From positions 95,036-159,035 of the forward strand of contig QANZ01055971.1 in NCBI GenBank assembly GCA_003254925.1: a stretch of DNA of 64,000 nt, written 5' to 3'. Positions 11,601 through 24,501 of the stretch are shown here, piece after piece. The DNA is from Chamaecrista fasciculata. Taxonomy: Eukaryota; Streptophyta; Magnoliopsida; Fabales; Fabaceae. The position numbers and the translations under genes were made by a program. The first letter of the stretch is position 1. Every line of letters starts with the position of its first letter. Under the pieces are notes generated by a model. The model was not told the origin of the DNA. It searched no databases and saw nothing but the letters and a program-made list of their open reading frames with translations.

Positions 11601-13074
11601 CACTTGAAGTTATTCTGTTCCTCGAAAATTAGTTCCTTTTTCCACCATTCTAGGGCTTCAAAAACTGATACTCAGCATGTTTTCACAGGTGACCAGAAGC
11701 GTTGACACACAGAATGGACAGTTAAGTCCACAGGAACAAAAGACAATTGATGCAATTGTTAAAGCTAGGTAAATCTTTGGTTATCTATCTTTCCTTTTGA
11801 GTACAAATTAGCTGCATTCTTATGTTCTTATCAAAATTGCAGCGAGTATCCCTTGTCAATAGTTTTGGTGGGAGTTGGAGATGGACCATGGGATATGATG
11901 AAGGAATTTGATGATAACATACCTGCTCGAGCCTTTGATAATTTTCAGGTCATCTATATTTATCATTAGTCACGTTAGCTTTATTGATATCTTGTATTTA
12001 AAGCTTCTGACTATTCTGAACTGTGGATATTTTATTTCTGGCTGCATGTAGTTTGTGAATTTCACCGAGATAATGTCAAGGAGTGTGACTTCAACTAGAA
12101 AAGAGACAGACTTCGCTCTTTCAGCTTTGATGGAGATTCCTTCTCAATATAAGGCAACCATAGATCTTGGCTTACTAGGGTAATGAATGAATATTGATAT
12201 ATGATACTTATTAGTTATTAGTTATTACCTATTATTATAAAACACTGTAGCATAACTGAACTTACAAATCTCTCATGTCCTCAACGGTAATGTAGAGCAC
12301 GGAGGGGATACTCGCCGGACCGGGTTCCTCTACCGCCACCTCTTTATGATAGGGCTGCTACTAGCAGCAGCACAAAAACTTCTCGCACAAGTAGTTTCCA
12401 GCAGAGAGAACCTCAATATCCTGCATATGATACAAGAATTAGTGCAGAACCATCTACAAGCTCTATGTATGATAATAAGGTATCAAGTTCAATATTCTCC
12501 AACTTATGAAACTTGTTTCATATTTTCCTGAGACATAGCTTGCCTTCCAGCTTGGTATTATTATCATCATGATCAAAATAAGCTTAGTCAGTTTCAGTAA
12601 TATTTTACCTGAATCATTGTTTACTGCAGATATGTCCAATTTGTCTCACTAATAGCAAAGACATGGCCTTTGGTTGTGGGCATCAGGTAAAATATAACTC
12701 ATAATTCAATCTTGAATCTCAGGCCCTATGAAGAAGACTGATATTATATTAAGAGTAAATAAATGATTTAGTCCTCGAAAGATATAATCATAATCAATTT
12801 GATCCTTTTTGTTAAATATATTTACTGAAGTTTAATAATAAATCTGATGTAATTCTAAATTTTGTTTACATTACACTTAACAATTGGTGATAAAAAATCA
12901 AATTAGCCATTAAAATCATTAATTTACTCTTATCTTAACCTTCCCTTCCATGGCTCACTTTTTTCCTTTTTCTTGTGTTTCTTCACATGACAGACTTGTT
13001 GTGACTGTGGAGAAGACCTTGAAGTCTGCCCAATTTGCAGGAGCACAATCCAAACTAGAATAAGGCTTTACTAG
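8647..13074 (+). CDS. RGLG2-like: RGLG-type E3 ubiquitin ligase (copine/VWA plus RING)
   Basis: Main exons are 9022-9264, 10382-10466, 10546-10686, 10783-10896, 11251-11348, 11689-11768, 11843-11948, 12052-12179, 12296-12479, 12630-12686 and 12994-13074, giving 438 aa from the ATG at 9022. That start gives MGGKSS, a typical N-myristoylation context. Residues about 85-335 form the copine/VWA fold, with a MIDAS-like DFTKSN at 101-106. The C-terminal RING (about 394-432) has CPIC, CGH, C..C and CPIC in order. Known RGLG proteins ubiquitinate at the plasma membrane and act in auxin and stress signalling. An in-frame ATG at 8647 (exon 8647-8658 joined to 8956) would add 26 residues with a hydrophobic helix; see findings. 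Converges on GLE1. Confidence 0.92.
9411..9500 (+). mobile_element. 3' end of an RTE-like non-LTR element in intron 1
   Basis: The segment GATCCATATAGCCGACCCCA followed by AAGGCTTTGG and (GTT)n is a tail I recognise from many dicot genomes as the 3' end of an RTE-type LINE or its derivatives. Only the tail is left. Confidence 0.5.
10921..11192. repeat. MITE with long terminal inverted repeats (family A) in intron 4
   Basis: TAGAGTAAACAT at 10921 is the exact inverse of ATGTTTACTCTA ending at 11192. Inverse similarity continues for about 80 bp, with AAGATACACGAGTT and the TTAGTCC motif. A TA or TWA duplication is possible. Same family at 47023-47181 and 50479-50744. Confidence 0.75.
12753..12929. 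repeat. MITE (family B) in the intron before the last exon of the ligase gene
   Basis: GAGTAAATAAATGATTT at the left is inverted at the right (ATCATTAATTTACTC). The inner sequence matches the larger copy at 36647-36981. Confidence 0.65.
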
Positions 13075-13571
13075 TTTGCATGCTTTTACTGCAAACATGT
13101 TTTTTTCAGTGACAAGACAAGCTCTGCTAATGAAAGTGGCTCTGAGATTTGACAAGTTAACCATGAAAGATTGGTTGATGATGGTGAAAGAAACTGCACC
13201 GTTCAATACGATAATTCAAGCCATTGCGTTATGGTAAGGAAAGCAAGTAGATCGATGTGAGGGGTTGGTTTGTAAACTGTTTGATAGATTTCTTCTTTTA
13301 GATTAAAATAGAAAAGATGCATTCAAAATTTTGAGGCATGAGCACTTTGTGATGTTATATGTCTGGTGAGAATGTGAAATAGCCCTTTGAATTCGCAGGC
13401 CTTGTCTATTGTACATATTTATTGTGTGTTACACGGCCTCGTGGAACCTGCTTGTATGGGAATCCTTTTGTTTGGATTTGAAATCTTTTGTTTTACTTTT
13501 TTGTTTCTCGGTTAAATTCTGTTGTGTCCCAAATTTACCTTCAGCTATACCAAATACAAAAGAACTTTAAC

Positions 13572-13750
13572 CACACGAATGTGGCTTAGAAGTTTTTCAC
13601 TTGGTCTCTTAACTAAGTGGTGGGGGTTCGAATTCTACCTTTGAAAATGGAAAGCATTCTGTGGTCAGCCGTTTACCTTAAGTGGAAGACCTACGGCGAA
13701 GGGATTAGTCACTGTTCCCAACGATGGATACCTTTATTTATAAAAAAAAA
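13572..13750 (+). mobile_element. SINE with 20-bp target-site duplication
   Basis: The flanks AAATACAAAAGAACTTTAAC (13552-13571) and AAATACAAAAGAACTTTGAC (13751-13770) match at 19 of 20 positions. The body has an A-box-like GTGGCTTAGAAG, a clear B box (GGGGTTCGAATTC, about 13623-13635) and an A-rich tail. It lies in the convergent gap between the 3' ends of the ligase and GLE1. Confidence 0.88.
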
Positions 13751-13770
13751 AAATACAAAAGAACTTTGAC

Positions 13771-14360
13771 AAACTCATTTACTCAATAATCTATTTCAAA
13801 AAAAGTAATAACAAACACATCATTTATATAAAAGTCAAAAGCAAAAAAACATATTTCTTTATTTCATTTCTACCTCTATAATTCTTTCTACCTATAACAA
13901 TCATTATATACTTATGTAAATAATTTTTCATTTCAAGAATTTCATTTTCACTAAATTATCCATACACATTACACTTATATCTTCATTTATCCAATTCCAA
14001 AAGCAACTACATTTCCCCAAACTACTTTTAAACAAAAACAATTCCAAAAAGATATATCAAGTGATAGAGACTTATCTACCCTTAACTAAATGAAAATGTC
14101 AAGAGTTTGAGATATGAAAAACTTTAAATCCTTGGGTAAAAAAAAATCTAAATAATGCTTAATTACCAAAAAAACAAAAATCCAAACAGGCTTTAAGCCT
14201 TTTAAAACTCCATATTGGTGAAAAATGAGTATATCTATAAATATATCAAAAGTGATACACTATTAAAAACTGACATTAGTGGTAGGTGTTTAACTACCGG
14301 ATACTAATATTAGTAAATACATCACTGTGTTAAGTGTTAACTCGTAATAATTACAGTCAT
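13771..14360. other. Intergenic spacer between convergent genes
   Basis: AT-rich spacer with no coding signal. The final part is the presumed 3' UTR side of the minus-strand GLE1 gene. Confidence 0.4.
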
Positions 14361-14431
14361 ACATTTGCTAGATCAGAACTATGAAGATATGAAGATCGCT
14401 CGTTCGCTTTTCATGGGTTCGACACCTAAAA

Positions 14432-17400
14432 CTAAGCTCTAAATTCACTTGATAACAAATTAGACTGCAAGCTCTTCCCTTCTGGCTCTTTAAGGAACTT
14501 CCTGTCTTCAATATAAGTTTGTATCTCCATGATAATCTTTGTCGAATCCGGTTCTTTTTGTTTCAGATCAACCAGAAAGTTGTTAGAGATTACATTCAGC
14601 ATCTTCAAGAATTGAGATTTGTATCTTCTATAAAGTGCAAATCCCGTCATCTGACAAAAAATAAAATTTGTGCAGCTTAGTAACTAGCAGGCCCTTGGAC
14701 AAAGAATAAAATTAACTAAAATATAAAACTTTAGAGGCGAAATTGAGAGTAAACAAACTTTTAGAGACAAAATTGAAAATCAATGTAAAGTTTGGAAACA
14801 AAAAATGTGCTTTTCCAATCAACAAATTTATATTACTTACTTGCAGGAATGCATTGAGCGAAACAGCAGTGTATTTATTAGCAGGGAGGGTATTCAAAAA
14901 CCTTGCAAGCCATGCCCAACCTTCTTCCAATCCATGCAAGTTTTGAACATTTGGGATTTCAGTCTGTTTAAAGTTGAAAAAGCATCATCAGCTTTCTCGA
15001 ACAGATAAGATGTGCAGCGATATTTGGTAAAACTGAAAATTTTCTAATCTTAATGATCCTTGAAAATTTATCACAACTTTAGAGAATATCATGACGAACC
15101 TGAACTAGTGCACCATAAATCTTGATGTAAGATTCTAACCGCTTTAAATAATCATCATTACTCTCGATATTTCCATCAGATTCCCGGTAGCCTATACTTT
15201 TTAAGTATGCCTCTCTTGAGTCAAAGGTGCTCTGAGATAGGAAGAGTAGAAGTTTACAATCTAGATGCAACCCCGCAAAAGTACTCCATGCATACAAAAT
15301 TGGAGATACATATAGAGAACTTAGGTGTGAATACGCATCTAGTTTTAATACGTTACTACCATCTCACAATAATAAATAGTACACTATTGCACAAGTAATA
15401 ATTTAAAGAAAAACGGGGAAATAAACAAAGCATAGATCTATATCCGAACACTGCTTCTCTATGCTTTATGTGGCCATTGATCATTCTTCAAAGCAAATGC
15501 TAGAACAGAAAATTTTAAAAGCTCAAGTATATAACATTGCTGCAGTTAAAAGACTACTATTTTGCTTCTCTGTTTAATAAATAGACAATCAAACCTTTCA
15601 TTTTTTTTTTCTGTATATCACATCAAGATATTTATAACGACTGTAAAATAAGAATGCATGAATAAATGTCTCTTCGTTAATTATTCTAACTAGTTACCTT
15701 TTTTTGGCCAAAAATAAAAACAAGTTACCTTTTTGTAAACTAAGTGCTTCGGAACAGTGTATATGCAAGCTCTATGGAACTCAGCCAGCAAAAGATCCAT
15801 GACATGTGGGACCTGCCTCATAGATGATCAATAGGAGATGATTGTCAACATTATAAAAGAATAGAAGTCTTCCATCAAATGTGGGGACTGGGGAGCCAGT
15901 ATAGTTGCAAAGAGTAGACTAACGATCATTTGTCCAACAGCAACTATATGTTTGGGAGGAAAAAAAGTTTGGAGGGGAAGGGAAGGGAAGAGGAGACAAT
16001 AGTGAATTCTTTCTCTATTTTAGAAAAATTTAAAAATTAAGGAGAAGATAATGGAAGATTTTGGATTAATCCTCTGTTTCGTCACAAATTAACTAAATTG
16101 GGATATTTTAGAAGAAACATTAATATTCAAAGAGTGGGAAAAGATACAAGGAGTTAACTAAATTGGGATGTTCTAGAAGAAACATTAATATTCAAAGACT
16201 TAATATATAGCCTGTTTCGGAGGCTTACAGTTATTTCTATACTAAATCCAAGATGCTTAATAGTAAAGAAGCTGTACCTGAGAGGTAACAAGAACAATGA
16301 CATATCCACAAGCAAAGGCAGCATTACCAGGGTTTTCACAGTAGGAAACGATCTGTGAAGTGCGTCACACAAGCATTAAATTATTGAGTTGTATGACAAT
16401 GAAATAATATACTAAGTTACACAAAGAAAGAAGTTGATGGCCATAGATATTTTCACAATTGACACCATTTATCAGTAAATGGTCATTGACAGCTAACCAA
16501 ATGCTACCATGTTCTGTCAATAGTAAAAAATTCAAAATAAGAGTATTCCTCTTAGAATATGTTCTTTAAAAAAAAAAACATTTTGCACTTCTCTAACATT
16601 TTCCATAATTTGTGACAAGATCATTTTATTTTTTGATCTGTATTCTTATTTGGTCGGTACTAAACATGATATGACAGAAAACTTCATAAGTAGTACTTTT
16701 TCTTGTGAGAATAGTTTATATAGGCTACACATGAACTAGAATCTGCAATAATTTATGCATACTTTGTCCTAATAATTGATGCCCCCCATATACTACTAAA
16801 CAACTCACCACTAACATTCAAAATAACCTATTCACCCACATTTAAGAGCAGTCCTTTTTCCCTTGTGCTTTTTGTTCAAGTCAAATATAGCAGAAAAAAT
16901 CTATACCAAGAGAATGGCAAATCCAAATATAAAACTACCTTTCGAGCAAATATCTCATTGCTGATGGATTGAGGACATTGAGGATCATTTAAAAGTCTTA
17001 CAAGTTCACTTGCTTTTGACCTGCAAAATGTGCAAAATAAGTAAAATGACATGTGGCATAAAATCATGCATAAGGACTTAGACTGCCTTTGTTTTGAAAT
17101 AATTTCCTTGATCAGAAACTTTTCTTTTCATGCAAATATTCTTGTTGAGTTTTGGCAGGCTGAAACATGAAAACTTCCTAAACAAAATTTGTCATTTTAG
17201 TCAAATGAGAAAGAAAACAGGTGCATTTATTTGTAGGTCACTTCAAATCAAGTAGCAAAGTAACCTCATTTTTTCATTATATATTGTCAACGGGGGAACG
17301 ATAATGTCTTATGCTAGAAAATAATGAATTGCAAGTTAAACCAAGCAACAACACAGAAGTCCCTAAAGTTTATCTGTAAAGCATCAAATGTAGAACAAAT

Positions 17401-20400
17401 TTGAAAATTAAAAATACAGTGTGATGAAATAAGTCATAAGATTCTGTCCCTTCCAAGAATAATAAATTGCTAATGCACAATTGAAATGAAAACATTCACC
17501 CCACCTAACATTGTCTGTCACGCCCCTTATTTGCTTTATCAACCTGGCAATATGACTTTCCTTGGGTGTAAAGTCCTAACACAAGTTGACACAATAAGTT
17601 GTCAGTTGTAATAAATAAACAAATCGCCTTATAGAAGAATCAGTCAATCACTGGTAGAATAAGCCTTTACCATGATAATTAAAACAATCAGAACTCATGA
17701 CATGTAAAACAGTACTATAAAAAATCTTTATACTCCCAAAATGATGGTTACATATAAAAAAAAAAAACATGTATTCTATTATCAGGATAAATAATATACT
17801 ATTAAAAAAATATCACAACTATGTCAGACAAAAGCAATAAAATTTTAACATTAGTGCATAAAGGATTATAAACAATAAACAATGAGTTTATTAACATATC
17901 CAGAATCTACTTCCGCCAGTGATACCTTAATGGAACTTGATTTTATTGCTTGGTTTCTCTCAGATATTTCTTTCAATTTCTGAAGTCTTTCACGCTCTAG
18001 TTTTAAAGCACTCTCTGCTGCTCGGTAGATATAACCTAACATTATGTAGGCCAGTTAAAATCTCAGAAGATGGCAAAAATTTCAAACTAAGTACAATACT
18101 TAAGTCCAGTCAAGCAAGTAATGTATAGATTAACATCAAATGCATCAAAATCAAATACTTAAAACTCTAAAAACGTGGTTTAGCATCAACAACAAAGCAG
18201 TCAAAACAGAATACCAAGAAAAAGGACAGCCAAGATCAAGGATAAGGTGGATGAAGGGGAATTTGTAGCTCAGTGTGCTGAATGCCAATAAAAATAAAGA
18301 TTAAATGAAACCAGATTTATGGTTTTATGCAAATAACTAACCACATCAAATCAATATTGAAGAGGACAAGGAAGAATAAACTGAATTTTAATAGCTTAGT
18401 AATATCAAAAGAATGACATATTTTCCAGGTATAAAAAATAATAGGAAGACAAAAAAGTCTTGCACATTAGATTCAGAGCAAAAAGTTAAAATGATTTTAT
18501 TATTTATTAAAAATAAAATAGAAACAAATAAAAAATTCCTTGGGTTTGCTTTTGATACACTAAACACACCATTTGTAACATGTGCTCCAGCTTCTTGTTG
18601 CATCCCTCCTGAAGTAGTTCCCTGTAAAGATTTTGTAGAATCCCTAGCTTTGGCTTCCTCTGCTGCTCTTTTCTCAGCTTCCTTTTCTGTTCTTTTTTCA
18701 GCTTCAATGGCTGCTCTTCTCTCAGCTTCCAATGCAGCTTGTTTTGCTTGATCAGCTTTAAATTTAGCCTACACACCAAAATCAGAAAGTATTAACTCAA
18801 ACAACAGCAGTCTAGAGTTTACTTAAGAAAAACTGTAAAGAAAGAATAGGTGTCCACTATCAAGAATTCAAGACCCACATTGTGGGCACTTAAATATCGG
18901 TGCATATACTACTGCCAAAGTGCCAAGTAGCAGCAGAGGTACTAGGATAGACATAATCCAAATTCCAAAACAGTGTAACATTTTGTTTTTTTGCACATTT
19001 TAGGACTTGAAAACAAACAAACCAAAAAAAGAAAAAAGAGACATCTGAAAGAATTTGCGAAAAAATGTGTAGCTCAGAAACATCAATTTGAAATGGAATG
19101 TCAAAAATAATGCATGTAAGATTTTTCTAGCCAAAACATACTAAACATAAAGGTAAATTTTATATACCTCAGCTTCTGCTTTAGCCTTTTCTTGACGAAG
19201 CTTTTCCTCTTGTAAGGCCTTTTCCTTCCTTTTGGCCTCTTCATAAGCTGCATCACTTCTAATTTTCCTTTCTTCTATTTGTGATCTGAGTTCACGGTCC
19301 TGTTGAACAGCTGTCAAGTGATTATCAAGTGCTTCTGCACTGCAAAAATTGGGATATGTCAAGATCAGTTCTTTGTTTCAACAATTTTGTGTACTAAACC
19401 TATAAAGCAACCTTCAAACCAAAGAAGGAAAGAAAAGTAGAACAATGATTTTGTGGGTAGAAGACTGGTCGAAGAGCCCTTATGTATACTTGCTAAACTT
19501 AGGCTATTGAAATTAGAAATATCAACAAGATCAGAGCACAATGAAATTCAGCATTGGTTCTGACATAATAACAAATCATCAGATGAAACCAGACTTCACA
19601 GCTTGAAATGGATATGGATCTTTCAACAAAGTGAAAATCGTTTAAAATGATCAATAGCTTCACCTATTATACTTTCTAAAAAACAGCGGACAGACATCTG
19701 TCAAAATCTTCTGCTCTCTTTGCCCTTTCTTTTGGTATTTATATCCTTTCAGAAAACAAATCAATCCCATATCCTTTCTCCAACTTTTCTTAATGTTAAC
19801 TAAAAAAACAAATTATGTTTTGCTCTTGACCCAAAAAAAAATAATAATCTTAAAAGATCTCAAAAAATGGCATAATGCATAAACTAATACCATCATATGA
19901 ATAATCCATAGTTTAAAGCTCCCCTAAGAGACAATGAGAAGTTCAACAAAAACTTGCAGTGGAGGGAGGAGACAATAAAATCTTACATTTGCCGTTGATA
20001 TTGTGTATCAAACTTCTTATCTTTTTCGTGTCTTGATTCTTTATATTTCTCAACACGAAGAAGAGCAGAAGCAGACTTCTCACTTTCATTCATCAGAGCT
20101 GTCTCCAGTGCTGAGATTTGGTTCCGAATCTCATCCTGCAAATCCAGATGATCAGATTCGAGTCTGCAATACATATATGAAACAGACCAATTGACTATAC
20201 ATTTTATAGTCTGAGAATAATAATTAATAACTTTTCAGTCTGAAACTGACAAGCAAAACAGATGATAAAGTGCTTTAATGTCATCATGATCATTCACCTT
20301 AACCCTAAGCTGATGTTCATGTGTCAACTCAAATAAGGCACCTTCTGCCTCTCCAGCTTCTTCCATCAAGTGGGGTTGCAATTCCAATGCAGAGTCAATA

Positions 20401-21364
20401 TCAGAACTATCACTATCACTGAAACATCAAAGTGAAATATTATAGTCAAAATTCCAATAAAATTCTTCAACTTGACAGATGAACAATTTGAAAACAACAT
20501 TAACAAAATAAGGTTTAGATTTTTTTTTTTTTCTCATAAGGTTCCTACATCAAAGTAGATAGGTGAAAATGTGAAATCTCTGAATAGAGCTAGAAATCAA
20601 AATGTACGCACCTCAGGTACAGGTCATCACAATTGAACCGCTTGCCAGCCACTAAAGCTTTGTCATGCTCATCTTCGGACTCTGTGTCCTCCATATCATA
20701 CTCAGGGGCATGCAATACGAAAGCTCTACCTCTCTCAACTTCATTCTCACTAGACAAGTAACACAACAAATATGGAAAAGAAAAGTTCAGACAACAACAC
20801 AAAAGAAACTCTAGCACAAAATAAAAATATTCAATTGACAGCATATGGTAAGATAAGCTAAGAACATAGAACCTGGATATTGTTTTAGTGCGAAAAGGAA
20901 CGGTAAAAGAAGTAGGGAGCTTCATCTCCAAGGCATTAAGTTCTGATACCAGAGCATCAAAACTCCAATCCGGGTCAGGGTCGGCAGCAATACCATCCAC
21001 CCTTTGGGGACAACGAAGGTCTAATTGGATAGCTCCCCTACACATATAGATCCATAAGTCAGTCACATCTATGATATAATCCCATTTTGGCTTCTAAGAA
21101 AACAAAGAAGTATGAGCCTCTTCATGAAGCAGAAGGTGGAAAATCAACTAAACACGATCAAGCAATAATTTAACAATGACCATTGAACCTGATAGCACCA
21201 CCTTACACATGAAAATGTGAAACTCTTTTATCAGCTGAAAATCAAATCAAGTCTAAATAACTTGATAATAACTAAACTGAAATCCCCACGAACAACAACA
21301 ACTACTACAAATAACAACAATAACACTAAAAGAATCATATAATTCAAAGATGTAAAACTTACAT
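14432..21364 (-). CDS. GLE1: GLE1 mRNA export factor, 15 coding exons, 613 aa
   Basis: Coding exons are 21364-21363 (AT of the start codon), 21037-20873, 20749-20612, 20418-20298, 20135-19987, 19339-19168, 18768-18570, 18035-17926, 17575-17505, 17020-16939, 16352-16278, 15812-15729, 15231-15100, 14963-14841 and 14650-14432. They sum to 614 codons, and Arabidopsis GLE1 has nearly the same length. The order is an acidic N-terminal region (SEDEHDKA), a charged Lys/Glu/Arg/Ala coiled coil (about residues 145-290), then the helical GLE1 domain to the end. GLE1 works at the cytoplasmic face of the nuclear pore, where with inositol hexakisphosphate it activates the DEAD-box helicase LOS4/DBP5 during mRNA export. 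The alternative start at 21045 (unspliced, MCRGAIQL) fits the family less well. The leader exon lies above 21364. Confidence 0.93.
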
Positions 21365-22285
21365 TGTTCGGTAACGCGCACAAGAAATAACACTACATAT
21401 ACCGATTTCGCTCCTGGAACGAAAGAGATTCTATGGGAAATTGGAAACGTAATGGGATAACTAACTACGACGGCTGGACCATAGAAGACTGGAAGGAAGA
21501 TACTTGGATACTGGTTCTACTACTACTACTACGCCTAGCCCCTTCACTTCCTTCCGTACCAGATTCTGAGTCTGCTTCTACAATGGTAGCTTGGTCGATT
21601 AGGGGTTTATAACAATTATAAAAAATCCTTGGTCGATCTTCACTTCGTAAAGGATCTCATCCCCAATTTCAATACCCATGTTTCCCGAAGCGACACTTGT
21701 TTTTGTGAAATGGATTTTTTGAATTACGCTCCCGAAGGACTCTTAGCGTAGCTAGGGTGACGGTCTGAAAAAATACCAGGGACGGAATCGAAAACCCTCG
21801 TCAATTATTCTCAAAGCTAAACTTATTTTTTTTAATTTAAAATTAAATTGTGAATCTTTTCGCCCATTTTATTTTAACATCTAAGCTAAAACTAATTTTA
21901 TTGTCAACTTGATTTCTGAAATATTAACATATATAATTTAATTTTTAAAATATTAAAATAATATGTTCTTTATTTTTTAGTTATTAAAATAGTATATTAT
22001 TTATTTTATAAAAATAACAAATAAATATATTATTTTAATTTTTCAGGAATTAAATTATTTATTTTAATCTCTTAAAAATTGAGTTGTCAATTCAATGATA
22101 TTTTAGAGTGTCTTTGGATGGGGTGTCAACAGGAGAATTTGCTTAAAAAATTTTGACAAAAGACCCTTTCGTGTTCCTAATGTTTGGGGTCAGTTTCAGT
22201 TATGCCCCTAACATTTGTTTTGTGTCAGTTATGCCCTCAATGTGAAACGTTGGTGTCAATTATACTCTAACTTCAATTTTTTTGG
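21365..22285. other. GLE1 leader exon, promoter side and AT-rich spacer
   Basis: 21365 to about 21500 should be 5' UTR, ending with the donor AT|GTAAGT at 21363/21362. From 21800 the DNA is AT-rich. 22180-22280 contains GTCAGTTATGCCC repeats that look like one arm of a foldback element. No gene seen. Confidence 0.45.
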
Positions 22286-22650
22286 GGCCAAAGTCCTATT
22301 TTGATCTCTCACGTTTGCTCAAAGTCCCGTTTTGGACTCTCAAGTCTCTGGCGAACTTTCTGGCGAGATACACGGTGGCCCCGGCAACTACGAAAACTTC
22401 TAATCCATGGTTTTTTGACCTCCTAAGTTCAATGACGACCTCCATTTTACAAAAAAATGACTGGCAAGCCGCTGAAAAATTACACAATCGTCGAAAATCA
22501 TATTTCTGGTCATTTGTTCACAAAATGAAGGTCGCTATTGAACTCAGGAGGTCAAAAAACCTTAGATTAAGAGTTTTCGTCGTCGTCGGGGCCGCCGTGT
22601 ATTTCGCCGAAAAGTTCATCGAAAATTTGAGGGACCAAAACGAAACTTAG
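22286..22650. repeat. Foldback element with arms of about 170 bp
   Basis: The left arm from 22290 to about 22465 is the inverse of 22500-22650. The open frames of the two strands therefore spell related peptides (IELRRSKN, VFVVAGATVY against VFVVVGAAVY). The open frame here is a by-product of the palindrome and not a gene. Confidence 0.75.
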
Positions 22651-22940
22651 AGCATAAGTGAAATGGACAAGAAAGAACTACAAAGTATCTCTTGTTTCTC
22701 CAAAATTCAATTTTTGATGTCCCTCCAATTTAAGGGACTAAAAATGCAGTGAACAAGTTTATAATAAGCAAAATTAACATGTGTTCATTCCATTCAATTT
22801 TATTATTAATAACTTTCAAACAAGATTAACATGTGTTCGCTCATTTTCTTATTAAAAACTCTCAAACAACATATCTACCCAAACCATTTCACTCAATTCT
22901 ATTCCACTCATTAGTGTCCGTTAATATCCATCCTCTCCCT
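22650..22940. repeat. Dispersed repeat, copy 1
   Basis: The sequence around AAGATTAACATGTGTTCGC and ATTAAAAACTCTCAAACAAC recurs in inverse orientation at about 44930-45250. The element type is unknown; no terminal repeats were identified. Confidence 0.6.
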
Positions 22941-23050
22941 AAAACTTCCAAACCGAATTATTAATTAGTTTACTCTAAAAAAAATAGCATAGTAAAATTT
23001 TAAATTCATTAATTTCTTTTGTCTATCCAATATAAGTTATACAACTATAA

Positions 23051-23216
23051 GGGTCAGTTCGTTTCCGTTTTTTTTAAAATCTGTTTTGATTATAATCATG
23101 GTTTGATTATAATCAAATTTGATTATTTTTGTAGTGGTGTTTGGATGATTGTTGATTATTTGTGTGAAATTATTAAAATGGGTATGTNTATAATCAAAAC
23201 GGAAACGAACTGGGCC
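23051..23216. mobile_element. Tourist-like MITE with TAA duplication
   Basis: The left end GGGTCAGTTCGTTTCCG is the inverse of CGGAAACGAACTGGGCC at the right, with TAA on both sides (23048-23050, 23217-23219). A 3-bp TWA site and these ends fit the PIF/Harbinger class. One ambiguous base lies at 23188. A larger relative is at 61486-62354. Confidence 0.8.
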
Positions 23217-24150
23217 TAAGTCTATAGCACGCATTGGCTCCTTTCAATTGAGGAAAACATCATGATAGAAGTGATTTTCAAGTATAATAATAATTTCTTT
23301 CTTTACAAAACAAGGAAACAAGTTTATTATCCTTTAACATTGTTATTTTGTTAATAGTTACCCTGTATGTGAATAAAAAAAATAGTTACCCTACATGATT
23401 TGGTCTAAATTAAAAAGAATATTTGCTAAAAATTGTTATTTCGACGCATCAGGAAGATTTTCTTTTAGTTTACTATATCTTCATATAGATCTAATCGAGG
23501 AAATTATAATTTAAATAGTAAAGTTGCGTTAATGAATGTGGTTAAAATTAAATGAATATAAATAAATATAAATAATCTTGACTTTGAATGCATAAAACGG
23601 AATGACAAATATTTATATATATAAAGCTTCAAAGTTAAAATTATTTATGAAGTTATTTTAATTTAAATTGAATAATTAGAAACATATATGCCCAAAAACG
23701 AAAGGATGGGCGCATAACTGATTTTCTCGTTTTGTTTATTCAATAACAACTATATATATATAATATTAAGGACTAAATTATTGATTCAGTAAAAAAGAAT
23801 GTACTAAATAATAACTTTTCTCTTATTTTAATTACATATAATATTTGTGTGTGTTGGTGTGGCCGAGAAAATAAGGCATGTAAACTTACACGTTCATTTT
23901 TCTTTTTAATGTGCATTTGGTAAATTAAAGATTATATAAAATTTTGTAAAAAAATGAAAATAAGGACGACCAAAAAGAGCATCTGCATATAAATAGTATA
24001 AATAGGTATCAGTGTCTTAAATAAAATTTTGTCACCTCAAATATTATAATTTATTTGTTTAACTATTTTAATTCGAAAGTATAAATTTTGAAGTAGTTAT
24101 AGTTGTATTTTTTTATCATATCTTCTTCATTCAATGAAAGCGAAGTCATA
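23217..24150. other. AT-rich spacer
   Basis: AT-rich DNA with short tandem AT stretches. No coding or clear element structure seen. Confidence 0.4.
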
Positions 24151-24501
24151 TCTATATTTATACTATATTATATATGTAAGGTCACATCTATATCTATACT
24201 ATATTATATGTGTAAGGTTCTTTATGGTTGGTCAAAAATAATTAATTAAAATTTATTAAAATCAAAAAAATAAACATGTGGAATTTAATAATCGGCTAAC
24301 TATATAGATAATGAAAAAGAGAAAGTAGTAGATGAGTTTTAAGAAAGTGAAAACTTATTATTTGGTCTTTTAATTTTCACACTTCTAACGTTTAGTCCTT
24401 GAATAATAGAAATATACTATTTATTCACTGAATAACTACAAATATCAAATCAAACGTTACATATATATTTCTGTGCCCGTTAGGGCACGAAAAATCTCTA
24501 G
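24151..24501 (+). mobile_element. Non-autonomous Helitron
   Basis: Begins TCTATATTTATACTATATTA after an A, and a second start-like copy follows at 24187. It ends with the hairpin GTGCCCGTTAGGGCAC, then CTAG before a T, the expected Helitron terminus. It encodes nothing. A close sequence copy lies at 45684-45994. Confidence 0.8.

Noticed and set aside
13060..14431. Overlap of the ligase and GLE1 transcripts
   Set aside because: The coding regions are 1.36 kb apart; without transcript data no overlap can be claimed.
20163..20174. Alternative GLE1 exon start at 20163
   Set aside because: It would shift the frame; the acceptor at 20135 keeps the frame and fits the family sequence.
22282..22650. 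A 122-codon plus-strand open frame and a related minus-strand frame
   Set aside because: Both lie in the arms of a palindromic foldback element; the shared peptides come from the inverted repeat, not from a gene.
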